DNA of 64,000 nucleotides from Peptoclostridium sp. (lineage in GTDB: Bacteria; Bacillota; Clostridia; Peptostreptococcales; Peptostreptococcaceae): assembly GCF_009881055.1 (NCBI RefSeq), contig NZ_WXFG01000017.1, forward strand, positions 62,001 through 126,000, read 5' to 3'. Below are positions 56,321 through 64,000 of the stretch, piece after piece. How positions within the stretch are numbered: the first letter of the stretch is position 1; every line of letters starts with the position of its first letter. The position numbers were made by a program, and so were the translations under genes. Under the pieces are notes generated by a model. That model was not told the DNA's origin. It worked only from the letters and a program-made list of their open reading frames with translations, and made no database searches.

Positions 56321-56366
56321 TAAAAAAATTGGATAAAACTCTAAGAAAGGCAAAAAGGAACAAAGG

Positions 56367-56416
56367 GGATGGTTCTAGCGCCCTGCAAATATTATAGGGC
56401 ATTAGAACCATCCTCT
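56367..56416. terminator. Two-tier hairpin after folK
   Basis: GGATGGTTCTA (56367-56377) pairs over 11 bp with TAGAACCATCC (56403-56413); inside, GCCCT/AGGGC pairs. No T-run, so it may end the fol transcript poorly or serve as leader structure of the regulator gene that starts 46 bases later. Confidence 0.5.
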
Positions 56417-56461
56417 ATTCCGTTTATATTCGGGCAATATCGATTAAAGGTTGGTGAGAAT

Positions 56462-58084
56462 ATGGGCATATCGGTAAGAGAAGTGCTTGATGCAGATTTT
56501 TTTAAAGATTTCAAGGTCATCGCCGGCCATACTGGGCTAAACAAGCAAATACAAGGAATCGCTATTCTGGACGCACCTGATGGATATCTCTGGACCAGGG
56601 GGCGTGAATTCGTAATCAGCTCAGGCTATATTTTTATGCAAAACCCAGGGCTTCTGGAAGAGTATGTCAAAACGCCTTACTTCAGGAACGCCACCTGTCT
56701 GGGAATCAAGCTCGGTCGATATATAAAAGAAATACCTGATGAAATACTCAAGGAGTTTGACAAACATGAAGTACCATTATTATCTATTCCGTCGAAAGAT
56801 TCATGGATGGATATAATGAATGCTATAAACGTCATAGTTATGAATAAGAATATAAGGCAATTCAAGGTTGGCGAAATAAAAGCCAGGAAGTTTCTGGACT
56901 CTTCATATCATGTAAGAAAAATCGATAAAATTCTAAGTGCCATCGAGTATGAAATGAAATTTCCAGCAATGCTGTATGACTTGTCTAATGAAAAAGTTTA
57001 TTACAGCTCAGGCCGATTTAAAGAATTATCCGAGGAACTAAAAATTGAAGACTTTTGGAATCCATCCTTTGATTTCAGCAAGGAGACTCTATGTGACAAT
57101 CTCAAAATGGCCAGATACAGAGTTTACGATGCCAGATATGAAAAGCCTTTTAGCTGGATAACCGTTCCCATAACTGTTGACAATAAAACAAAGGCGTACT
57201 TTGTTGTAATTGAGGCTACAGAATTAATTGACTATTATGATCAATTTGCGCTGAGAATAGGATTTTTGATGATACAGGACATGTACGAGCAGATTCTTGT
57301 TGCACAAAGCATTGCTGACATCGACTTTGAGAAGTTTATAGACAGCGTTCTGAAAGGAAAGCTCATAGGAAAAGATGAAATAATAAAGGAAGCTCTTGAG
57401 CTCAACTTGGGAATTAATAATAAATCTTACGCAGTAGTAATGAGACAAACAAACAACGAAATCATACTATCCGGCTTCAGAGATGTCTTAAAAAACTGCA
57501 TAAGAGGAACATTTGAGCCTAATTATGCTAGAATGGCTCTGATTGAAGACAACAAATGCCTGTTTTTATTCAAGAAGGACGATGATTTTTCAGAACAGAA
57601 GAATATTGAGATGATTACTGAAAAGCTGAACAATCTAAGAAAAAGAATGGAATTAGAAATCAATGGAATTGAAGTCGCTTTTGGAATATCGGATGTTCCT
57701 GATTTCATTTATGGAATTAAAAGAAATTACATGCGTGCAGAGAAAGCTCTGGATATAGGAAAACTCCTATACCCGGAGGATAAATTCTGGGCCTACTCAA
57801 AGCTAGGAGCCTTTGCGTGGCTTGACATTAAAGAAGACGAAATAGATATAATGATGAAGGACATTGATTTATTGCTTGGCAGTGAGGAACACAAAGAGCT
57901 TGTTAATACTCTAAAGGTTTACCTTGAATGCAAGATGAATTACAGCCTCACGGCTAAAAACCTGTTCGTCCATATAAACACAGTACGCAAGCGTATAGAT
58001 GAGATTGGCGATTTGACAAGGCTTGACCTGGAAAATCCAATGAACAGACTAAAACTTGAAATGCTGCTCAAATTGTTTTACTAG
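56462..58084 (+). CDS. PucR-family transcriptional regulator
   Basis: 540 residues; ATG 56462 chosen because the conserved 'ISVREVLDADFFKDFKVIAG' start follows directly, with GGTTGGTGAG upstream. N-terminal PucR domain (~1-125, 'LWTRGREFVISSGYIF'), a central ~280-residue sensor/GGDEF-like region, and a C-terminal HTH_30 helix-turn-helix ('YSLTAKNLFVHINTVRKRID'). Members activate purine or amino-acid catabolic genes. It precedes an MFS transporter and a membrane pair, which may be its targets. Confidence 0.88.
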   Translation: MGISVREVLDADFFKDFKVIAGHTGLNKQIQGIAILDAPDGYLWTRGREFVISSGYIFMQNPGLLEEYVKTPYFRNATCLGIKLGRYIKEIPDEILKEFDKHEVPLLSIPSKDSWMDIMNAINVIVMNKNIRQFKVGEIKARKFLDSSYHVRKIDKILSAIEYEMKFPAMLYDLSNEKVYYSSGRFKELSEELKIEDFWNPSFDFSKETLCDNLKMARYRVYDARYEKPFSWITVPITVDNKTKAYFVVIEATELIDYYDQFALRIGFLMIQDMYEQILVAQSIADIDFEKFIDSVLKGKLIGKDEIIKEALELNLGINNKSYAVVMRQTNNEIILSGFRDVLKNCIRGTFEPNYARMALIEDNKCLFLFKKDDDFSEQKNIEMITEKLNNLRKRMELEINGIEVAFGISDVPDFIYGIKRNYMRAEKALDIGKLLYPEDKFWAYSKLGAFAWLDIKEDEIDIMMKDIDLLLGSEEHKELVNTLKVYLECKMNYSLTAKNLFVHINTVRKRIDEIGDLTRLDLENPMNRLKLEMLLKLFY

Positions 58085-58109
58085 GAAGAAATATAAAAGG
58101 CATAGCATA

Positions 58110-58142
58110 TGGTTTCGCAGTTATTGCGGGGCCATTTTTTTT
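58110..58142 (+). terminator. Terminator after the PucR-type gene
   Basis: TGGTTTCGCA pairs with TGCGGGGCCA over 10 bp (three G-U pairs), GTTAT loop, then eight T. Confidence 0.85.
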
Positions 58143-58344
58143 ATGAGATATAAAATTTCAAGTTGAGTCCTGAAAATATTTTCACTGAAATTCAAAAAAA
58201 TCAAAAAATATTCATTTGTACACTGGTTGAAATTTAAAGAAAAGTATTTGCGTTGTGATGTAATTGATGCAAATGCTAAAATTATAAAAAAAGTACAAGA
58301 TAAGAAAACGTTATTGTGCAAAAAAAATTACAAGGGGTGAGCGT

Positions 58345-59640
58345 TTGGTGGAAACAGCGGTAAAAAGCGTCAAGAGTGATGACGTTAAAAAAGTCGAAAG
58401 CTACAGATGGGTTGTTTGGACAATATTGGCAGCAGTATATGTTTTCGTAACATTCCATCGTATGAGTGCAGGAGTTGTAAAGAATGACCTGGAAAGCACA
58501 TTCAACATAGGTGCAGCTCAATTTGCCAACATAGGTGCGATGTATTTTTACGCATACTTCATAATGCAAATACCTTCAGGAATACTGGCTGATAAGATTG
58601 GACCGAAAAAAACAGTTTCGATATTTTCGATTATTGCCGCAGTAGGCTCAGTTATGTTTGGTATGGCGCCAAATCTGCTTGTTGCATATGTAGGCAGATT
58701 CCTTGTGGGAATCGGAGTATCTGTGGTATTTATATGCCTGATCAAGATCCAGTCAAGATGGTTCTATTCAAGAAACTTCGCTCTTATGATCGGATTCGTG
58801 GGAATGTCGGCAAACCTTGGAGCATTGTTGGCACAGACTCCGCTAGTTGTTGCTGTCGGGACATTCGGCTGGAGAAGTACATTCGTATATATGGGACTTG
58901 CAATGATAGTTTTTGCAATATTGACAGTTCTATTTGTAAAGGATGACCCAAAAGATATGGGACTTCCGGGCATGGACGAGCTTGAAAACAGACCTGCAGT
59001 CAGCTCTGATATCAAGGTTATGCCAGCACTTAAATCTATAATGTCTAACAAGAGAACATGGATTATATCATTTTCATATATAGGACTATATACAGGATAT
59101 GTCGTACTGCTTGGAACTTTCGGGGTTTCTTACCTTATGCAGGCCTACACCCTTGAGAAAATACAGGCTGCAAACTATATAATGTCAGCAGTAGTAGGCT
59201 CGGCAATAAGCGGACTTGTAATTGGATACGTTTCAGACAAGTTTAAAACAAGAAAGATACCGCTGATGGCTACTGGAGGCCTCACTCTACTAGGCTGGAT
59301 AATACTTATATACACAAGGATGCCTATAGGGCTGCTTGCTCCATTCATGATGGCTTTTGGATTTGTAATGTCAGGTTTTACTATGTGCTGGACTGTAGGG
59401 AATGAAGTCAATGACAGAAGACTCTCGGGTATGGCTACAGGGGTTGTAAACTGCGTTGGTTTCCTTGGAGCTGCCGTTGTACCAGTTGTAATGGGCAAAA
59501 TTCTAGACACCTACAAGAGCGCGCCTGCAGTAGGCTACGAAAAGGCATATTTTGTGCTAATAGCGCTAGTGGCAATGAGCTTTGTAGCTTCTATATTTAC
59601 AACTGAAACAAAGGGTCAAAACATATACGAAGGCAAATAG
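58345..59640 (+). CDS. MFS transporter
   Basis: 431 residues from TTG 58345 (GTG 58348 also possible) behind AAGGGGTGAG. Twelve membrane segments; MFS motif A 'GILADKIGPKKTVSI' between segments 2 and 3, and 'GRFLVGIGVSVVFI'. Resembles organic-anion/sugar-phosphate or nitrate/oxalate type permeases; substrate unknown. Its own transcript, ended by the hairpin at 59749. Confidence 0.88.
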   Translation: MVETAVKSVKSDDVKKVESYRWVVWTILAAVYVFVTFHRMSAGVVKNDLESTFNIGAAQFANIGAMYFYAYFIMQIPSGILADKIGPKKTVSIFSIIAAVGSVMFGMAPNLLVAYVGRFLVGIGVSVVFICLIKIQSRWFYSRNFALMIGFVGMSANLGALLAQTPLVVAVGTFGWRSTFVYMGLAMIVFAILTVLFVKDDPKDMGLPGMDELENRPAVSSDIKVMPALKSIMSNKRTWIISFSYIGLYTGYVVLLGTFGVSYLMQAYTLEKIQAANYIMSAVVGSAISGLVIGYVSDKFKTRKIPLMATGGLTLLGWIILIYTRMPIGLLAPFMMAFGFVMSGFTMCWTVGNEVNDRRLSGMATGVVNCVGFLGAAVVPVVMGKILDTYKSAPAVGYEKAYFVLIALVAMSFVASIFTTETKGQNIYEGK

Positions 59641-59748
59641 TAGTTGGAAATAATATAATGAACATTTCAACGCAAGGGTATTCTGAGAAACATACAAAGA
59701 GATTTAAACATAAAAGAAAAGAGAATAAAGAAATATAGATTAATATGA

Positions 59749-59795
59749 AACACATCGAGTGTTGGATGATAAAATCCAATGCGCGATGTGTTTTA
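59749..59795 (+). terminator. Terminator after MFS gene
   Basis: Two-part stem: ACACATCG/CGATGTGT outside, TTGGAT/ATCCAA inside, followed by TTTTA. The remaining 59641-59891 gap shows nothing else. Confidence 0.8.
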
Positions 59796-59891
59796 TTAAT
59801 TGAATTTATTTTGAATTTAAAAGCCTAAAGTTTTTTCTTGGTGTTGATTAGGGTAAACAATAACATATGCTCAAAAAGGAGGCTTGCTGTC

Positions 59892-60605
59892 ATGAAGGAA
59901 ACATTAATAATCGCCAACAGCCCTATGATGTGGGTACTGTCTTTGGCGATTATATCAGTTGTAATAGCACAGGTATTGATATTCTACAGGCTGGCTAAAA
60001 ATTTTGTGAAGGACACGAATTTGCTGAGTGATGATGAAGTTGCTAAAGCGCTTAGAATAGGGGTGATTGGAACAATTGGCCCGGCTATTGCTGTATTTGC
60101 AATAGCTGTAGCTCTGATTGCCCAGGTTGGAGGGCCGCTAACGCTAGCCCGTGTTGGGGTTATAGGCTCGGCCGCATTCGAGATGATTGCAGCCAAGCTT
60201 GGCAGTGCCGGCACTGTGGCAACACCCGATTTTACCCCCGATATGCTATCGGCAGCTGCGTGGGTTATGACACTGGGAGGCTCAGGCTGGTTGATAATGG
60301 TATTTTTTGCAACAAAGAAGCTGGACAGCTTTCAAGAAGCTGCCAAGAAGTCAAATCCGCTGGTTATCGGATATATGTCCACGTTTGCTCCTTTTGTTAT
60401 TTTTCTTACACTAAGTTACAAGGAAGTAAGCAAGGGGCTGGAAAGCTCGACAGCAGCCCCGTTGGCAGCGCTATTGGCAGGCGCGGTCGTTATGTATGCC
60501 ATTAAAACTGCAGCCTCCCGCAACGCTTCCATGAAGTGGATGAAGGAATGGGCCATGGGTTTTGCTGTAATTGCTGGAATGATTGCAGGAAGCATCGTAG
60601 GATAG
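59892..60605 (+). CDS. DUF5058-type membrane protein
   Basis: 237 residues; ATG 59892 chosen because AAAAGGAGG lies 10 bases upstream. Six or so membrane segments; 'SPMMWVLSLAIISVVIAQ' start and the 'GTIGPAIAVFAIAVALIAQVGGP' block fit the DUF5058 family. It is always found paired with a second membrane protein like the next gene, often near peptidases or amidohydrolases. Likely one half of an unnamed transporter. Confidence 0.75.
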   Translation: MKETLIIANSPMMWVLSLAIISVVIAQVLIFYRLAKNFVKDTNLLSDDEVAKALRIGVIGTIGPAIAVFAIAVALIAQVGGPLTLARVGVIGSAAFEMIAAKLGSAGTVATPDFTPDMLSAAAWVMTLGGSGWLIMVFFATKKLDSFQEAAKKSNPLVIGYMSTFAPFVIFLTLSYKEVSKGLESSTAAPLAALLAGAVVMYAIKTAASRNASMKWMKEWAMGFAVIAGMIAGSIVG

Positions 60606-60618
60606 AGGAGGTTATATC

Positions 60619-61332
60619 GTGAATAACGAAAGAATTGATAAATTCAATAAAGATGTGCACTTTTGGGGAAGAATTACCATAGCAATAGCGCTTGTAATGT
60701 CGCTTCTTCTTCCGTCGTATTTGACGTTTGTATTGGGATATATTCCAAGCGCTGAAAATATCGTAGCTGGTCTTGTGGCGGTTGCGGGATTTGTCGGGAT
60801 TGTTTGGATTGTTGAGCCGATTTCATATTTCCCAGTTCTTGGTCCGGCAGGCTCATACATGTCATTCCTTTCAGGAAACATTGGCAACATGAGACTTCCA
60901 GTCATAAGCGCGGTTCAGTCTGCCTTGGAACTGGAAGCGGGAAGCAAAAAAGCTGAAGTGGCAGGTATATTTGCACTGGTTTCATCTGTTATTGTCAATC
61001 TGATTGTACTAGGGGTAGTTGTTGGCGCAGGCCAGATGATAGTTAATATAATTCCATCTTCGCTTCTTGGTTCGTTCAACTATGCTTTGCCGGGCATCCT
61101 TGGTGCGATGCTCGTTATGTATGCCTCGTCAATAAAGAGGAATCATGTCATTATGCTTATTGCGTTAGGTGGAGCCGTTGCTGCAGCCATAAAGTTCTCA
61201 CCAAGTTTTCTGCCGTCAAAAGTAGCCACACTGATTGTAATGGGAGATGTCGGCGTAGCGGCAATATTTGCTATCGCTTTTTCGCTGATTTTGGCAGGCA
61301 GAGCTGGAAAGCCTGTAAAAACAGATAAGTAA
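60619..61332 (+). CDS. Membrane partner of the DUF5058 protein
   Basis: 237 residues from GTG 60619 with AGAGGAGG. About seven membrane segments, with 'ISYFPVLGPAGSYMSFLSGNIGNMRLP' in the first half as the most distinctive block, a form seen in paired permeases. Forms an operon with the preceding gene (13-base gap). Transport role inferred from topology and pairing; substrate unknown. Confidence 0.75.
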   Translation: MNNERIDKFNKDVHFWGRITIAIALVMSLLLPSYLTFVLGYIPSAENIVAGLVAVAGFVGIVWIVEPISYFPVLGPAGSYMSFLSGNIGNMRLPVISAVQSALELEAGSKKAEVAGIFALVSSVIVNLIVLGVVVGAGQMIVNIIPSSLLGSFNYALPGILGAMLVMYASSIKRNHVIMLIALGGAVAAAIKFSPSFLPSKVATLIVMGDVGVAAIFAIAFSLILAGRAGKPVKTDK

Positions 61333-61390
61333 AGCTGTGAATAAGCTAGGAGTTATGAACGGAAAATGTTTATAGTATCTAATAAATATA

Positions 61391-61440
61391 AAAAAGGAGC
61401 TCCGCTTGCTGCATGATAGCAGCTTGCGGGGCTCCTTTTA
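61391..61440. terminator. Long hairpin terminator, convergent
   Basis: AAAAAGGAGC-type arm pairs with GGGGCTCCTTTT; inner arms TTGCTGC and GCAGCTT continue the stem. Serves both the membrane pair and the minus-strand genes. Confidence 0.9.
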
Positions 61441-61469
61441 CTTGCGATTTAAGTTAGATGTAGTAAGTG

Positions 61470-62042
61470 TTACTTAATCTCCATAAGTTTTGAAGCTATG
61501 AAAGTCTTTAGGTCTTCTATCTTTATGAACTCTCTTGATTCAAGGTCTAGCTCTACATTGCCTACAACTACAGGCTTAGATTCAACGCGGTCTGGCTTAA
61601 CGGCGAAGAAGTTGATTATAAGCTTGTTTCCGCTGATGTAATAAGGCTTAAGGTGAAGAGGAAGGAATATGACTTCTACTTCCTCTGTTGGGAAATCTCC
61701 CTTCGAATTTACGTCTTCAATAACAGAATCAACATTAAGAACCTTAAGAGGCTGCATTATAGCTCTCATGTAGTCCATGTCCTCAAGCATCCACATGTTG
61801 TCGTTCCAGAAACGTCCTTCATTTCTGCTGTTTGGAGTGAAGGGCTCTCTGTTTGATATGGCACTTAGACCTTTTCTTGCAGACTCTTCGTCGAAATCAG
61901 CATCATAAGTAAGTTTCATTTCTGGAGCGCCTGCAACAGCCTTTATGAAGGCTTCCCCAACTTTTTCCTTTTCGTTAGTAGCTTCCCAATAGTAAAGCAT
62001 AGATTCCATTACGTTAAGGTTCAATTTTATTTTCTTAAGCAT
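61470..62042 (-). CDS. Uncharacterised protein, partner of the Dam homologue
   Basis: 190 residues; start at ATG 62042 (AAGGAG 9 bases upstream), not the ATG at 62051 that touches the ribosome site. Soluble, mixed alpha/beta, begins 'MLKKIKLNLNVMESMLYYWE'. No catalytic motif recognised. It follows the methyltransferase-like gene by about 40 bases in the same direction, so the two are likely cotranscribed. Codon use is typical of the chromosome. Confidence 0.7.
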   Translation of the reverse strand: MLKKIKLNLNVMESMLYYWEATNEKEKVGEAFIKAVAGAPEMKLTYDADFDEESARKGLSAISNREPFTPNSRNEGRFWNDNMWMLEDMDYMRAIMQPLKVLNVDSVIEDVNSKGDFPTEEVEVIFLPLHLKPYYISGNKLIINFFAVKPDRVESKPVVVGNVELDLESREFIKIEDLKTFIASKLMEIK

Positions 62043-62082
62043 AAAAAACATCTCCTTTTGATTTATAAATTGGTGACATATT

Positions 62083-62913
62083 TTACTTATAATTTCTTAT
62101 AAGAACTTCCTCGATTTGGCCTCTTTTAGAAGATATGGAGTTTATGTTTCTTCCTATTTCTATTATCTCTATGTTGTAGTCCCTGTAGAGGTCATGTACG
62201 AAAGAATCTGAAGAATTTGAAAGCAGGAAGTTTATTTCTCTTGAAGTCAGGTAGTCGCACAGCTCCCTAAGCTTCATGTGGTCTTCCCTTGTAAAACCAT
62301 TGGCAAACTTTGAATTGTCAGATACAGGCACATAAGGAGGAGCCAGATATACGAAAGCTCCTTTTTCAATGTCATGAAGAGCATCTTCAAAGCTCGTATT
62401 AGTAAAAGTTATATTGTTCTTATTGAAATATTCACTTACCGATCTGAGTATGATTTTATTCACTATTTTAGGATTTTTGTATGAACCGAAAGGCGCGTCA
62501 AACTGTCCGCATTCATTTGTCTTGAAAAATCCATTAAAGCAGGTCTTGTTAAGATATATTATTCTTGATGCTCTTTCAACATCAGATAGTTCATCGATTT
62601 TGCCATTTCTATCAAATGATCTTATGTTGTAGAAATACTCTTTCTCGTTGACATGCTTTTTCAAGTCATCAATAAGGAGCTCCACCTTGTCCCTTATTAC
62701 CGTGTAAAGATTAACAAGTTCATTGTTTACGGCGTTGAGGACTGCATTTTGAGGCTGAATATGGAAGAGGAGTGCTCCGCCTCCCAAAAACGGCTCCCTG
62801 TAGCTTGTGAACTTACCAGGGATATATTTTTCAATTTCATTCAAAAGATGTTTCTCGTCCTTGGCCCACTTTATGAACGGGCTTACATATTTATTTCTAT
62901 TATTAGTTAACAT
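62083..62913 (-). CDS. Dam-family (D12 class) adenine methyltransferase homologue, probably inactive
   Basis: 276 residues; ATG 62913 is behind GGGAGGAAT. Overall match to Dam/DpnM: 'EPFLGGGALLF' (motif I), 'IIYLNKTCFNGFFKTNECGQFDAPFG' in part, 'LLSNSSDSFV', 'SSKRGQIEEVLIRNYK' end. But key residues are changed: motif IV DPPY reads 'LAPPY' (Ala191), the Asp in 'GDFVY' is Ala186, the Asp in 'NDxN' is Ala61, and 'KWAGGK' reads 'KWAKDEK'. Loss of the motif IV Asp, which contacts the target adenine, should abolish methyl transfer. May act as a DNA-binding protein. Preceded by a glycine riboswitch on the same strand. Confidence 0.85.
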   Translation of the reverse strand: MLTNNRNKYVSPFIKWAKDEKHLLNEIEKYIPGKFTSYREPFLGGGALLFHIQPQNAVLNAVNNELVNLYTVIRDKVELLIDDLKKHVNEKEYFYNIRSFDRNGKIDELSDVERASRIIYLNKTCFNGFFKTNECGQFDAPFGSYKNPKIVNKIILRSVSEYFNKNNITFTNTSFEDALHDIEKGAFVYLAPPYVPVSDNSKFANGFTREDHMKLRELCDYLTSREINFLLSNSSDSFVHDLYRDYNIEIIEIGRNINSISSKRGQIEEVLIRNYK

Positions 62914-63065
62914 GGCGCAAAATTCCTCCCAACATAAATACCAACACAAAAACAATGGATTTCACAGAATATTTTAATTCGGCGATCCGGGTTACTTTTT
63001 GTCATGGCGTTTTAGTTGAAAAAGATTTTGCAAAAGTATGATTTTTTATAAAACAAAGAAAAGGT

Positions 63066-63094
63066 ATAAAAAGGCATGATAATTAAAAGCCTTT
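63066..63094 (-). terminator. Expression-platform terminator of the minus-strand glycine riboswitch
   Basis: On the minus strand AAAGGC and GCCTTT form a stem around a 13-base loop, followed by five T. Lies directly after the glycine aptamers. Confidence 0.75.
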
Positions 63095-63104
63095 CCATAC
63101 CCCT

Positions 63105-63305
63105 GTTATCTTTACCTGAGAGCTTGTATGCCGGGCGGCATGTATCCCCTTCGGTGCCGCATAACTCCTTGAATAAGGTGTGCGGTCTCTTCAGAGCTCC
63201 ATCTTGCAGCGATACTTTTGCCTGAAAGTTTCTACAAAAAGTCGGCTAAACAATTCGTATTGCATCTTCGGCCATCCGGTGCGGATATCTCACACTGCAA
63301 TCATC
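63105..63305 (-). promoter_or_regulatory. Tandem glycine riboswitch (minus strand)
   Basis: Read on the minus strand: GAGATATCCGC, GGATGGCCGAAGATGCAA and AAACTTTCAGGCAAAAGTATC for aptamer 1; GCTCTGAAGAGACCGC, GGCACCGAAGGGGAT and AAGCTCTCAGGTAAAGAT for aptamer 2. Same architecture as the gcvT riboswitch at 46120. A terminator follows, then ~150 bases later the Dam homologue; no glycine gene is between them. Confidence 0.92.
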
Positions 63306-63626
63306 TGGTATTTGTATAAGAAAAAACTATCGAATTTTATACTTCAAATAATATACCTAATTAATTATTATTTCAAGTCAATATTTAAAAAAACCAATTT
63401 TTTTTGAAGAGTATAATCGGAAATGCCACTAGTTGTTAAAAACCAGGCAAAGGTTACAACTGGGGAGACATGCATATTTAAGCTGTGGCTCGGTTTTTTT
63501 GTTGCTATAAAAAAGCAATAAGACTGAAAAAAAATATCTGATGGCATGGTCTTAAAAAGTTATTGAAAAAGCTGATAAAAACCCATATAATTATAGTATA
63601 AAGTTAATAGTTCCATACTGGACGAA
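63306..63626. other. Gene-free gap between divergent glycine riboswitches
   Basis: AT-rich, no credible gene. Should contain both promoters; a TATAAT-like TATAATTATAGTATAA region lies at ~63586-63601 for the rightward unit. Confidence 0.4.
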
Positions 63627-63752
63627 GGATATAGGAGAGAGCCTTAGAGCCGCCGAAGGGACAAGCATAGCCATTCACACATGGCAATGTGAAATTCTCA
63701 GGCAAAAGGACTATATCTGGACAGCCTCTGGATAGAGAAATCAGACAGAGTA
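63627..63752 (+). promoter_or_regulatory. Single glycine aptamer with ghost second aptamer (+ strand)
   Basis: P1 GATATAG/CTATATC closes a complete aptamer: GGAGAGAGCC, GCCGCCGAAGGGACAA, AATTCTCAGGCAAAAGGAC. It is followed by TGGACAGCCTCTGGATAGAGAAATC... with CTCTG/CAGAG, the remnant ('ghost') second aptamer known from single-type glycine riboswitches. The regulated gene lies beyond the right edge. Confidence 0.9.
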
Positions 63753-63780
63753 TCAATAGTGGATTGGTGCTCTGTTTTTG
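63745..63780 (+). terminator. Terminator of the rightward glycine riboswitch
   Basis: ACAGAGTATCAAT (63745-63757) pairs over 13 bp with ATTGGTGCTCTGT (63763-63775), then TTTTG. Its 5' arm shares ACAGAG with the ghost-aptamer helix, giving mutually exclusive folds. The remaining sequence to 64000 is AT-rich with no gene seen. Confidence 0.85.
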
Positions 63781-64000
63781 TTTGTGTGGACAGATGGATG
63801 CAAATGCGCAAGCAGGATTGCACAAAATGCGTACATGCATATCTATTCAGTGGAGTTTGGTTTTGTGTCGCGAAACTGTTGATAATGGGTAGACTTTGTT
63901 AAGTTTTTGAGAATTATTATTAAAAAGATGTGCAAAAAAATAATAAAAATTAATAATAACTTCACAAAAACATATTGAATTTTTTTAAAAAAAACATATA

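Overview
The window looks like a chromosome segment of an anaerobic, amino-acid-fermenting clostridium. The best fit is a glycine fermenter close to Peptoclostridium (Eubacterium) acidaminophilum; this is an inference from gene content. The signs are a glycine cleavage operon with P-protein split in two, flanked by tetrahydrofolate C1 genes (fchA-folD, fhs, folE-P-B-K), three glycine riboswitches, clostridial AGA/ATA-rich codon use, and a small gene with an in-frame UGA followed by a SECIS-like hairpin. No rRNA, tRNA or CRISPR array was seen.

Layout. 1-12.2 kb: the tail and lysis end of a siphovirus-type prophage on the + strand (tail chaperones, tape measure, distal tail protein, tail proteins, a large fibre-like protein, holin-like protein, M15 endolysin). 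It carries a diversity-generating retroelement (DGR): variable repeat at the 3' end of the fibre gene, template repeat 214 bp further on, then a reverse transcriptase with a DGR-type motif. 12.6-15.7 kb: two 'rSAM/selenodomain-associated' transferases, a kinase-fold protein and a TVP38-like membrane protein. 16.3-18.8 kb: a polar amino-acid ABC importer. 18.8-32.3 kb: guaB-guaA and purE-C-M-N-H-D-L, each unit behind a guanine-type purine riboswitch; purF is not in the cluster. 32.4-45.6 kb: mixed genes, including a zinc-type ABC importer, cobalamin adenosyltransferase, a HAD phosphatase, an unknown protein, a long FtsA-like ATPase, a stalk-domain protein, a PLP decarboxylase, fchA-folD, an SDR and an NlpC/P60 hydrolase. 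46.1-56.3 kb: tandem glycine riboswitch, gcvT-gcvH-gcvPA-gcvPB, fhs, the candidate selenoprotein, a nucleotidyltransferase, then folE-folP-folB-folK. 56.5-61.3 kb: PucR-type regulator, MFS transporter and a pair of membrane proteins. 61.4-64 kb: on the minus strand, a Dam-family methyltransferase homologue with substituted catalytic residues and an unknown partner, preceded by a tandem glycine riboswitch; a further glycine riboswitch points right, out of the window.

How they work together. Glycine cleavage loads C1 units on THF; FolD (which appears to lack the cyclohydrolase lysine), FchA (separate cyclohydrolase) and Fhs interconvert CH2-THF, CH-THF, 10-formyl-THF and formate; PurN and PurH consume 10-formyl-THF; FolE/P/B/K make the pterin cofactor; riboswitches for glycine and guanine set the level.

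The strongest leads are (1) the DGR, (2) the CxxU selenoprotein candidate next to fhs, (3) the apparently inactive Dam homologue downstream of a glycine riboswitch, and (4) the split of FolD and FchA functions.
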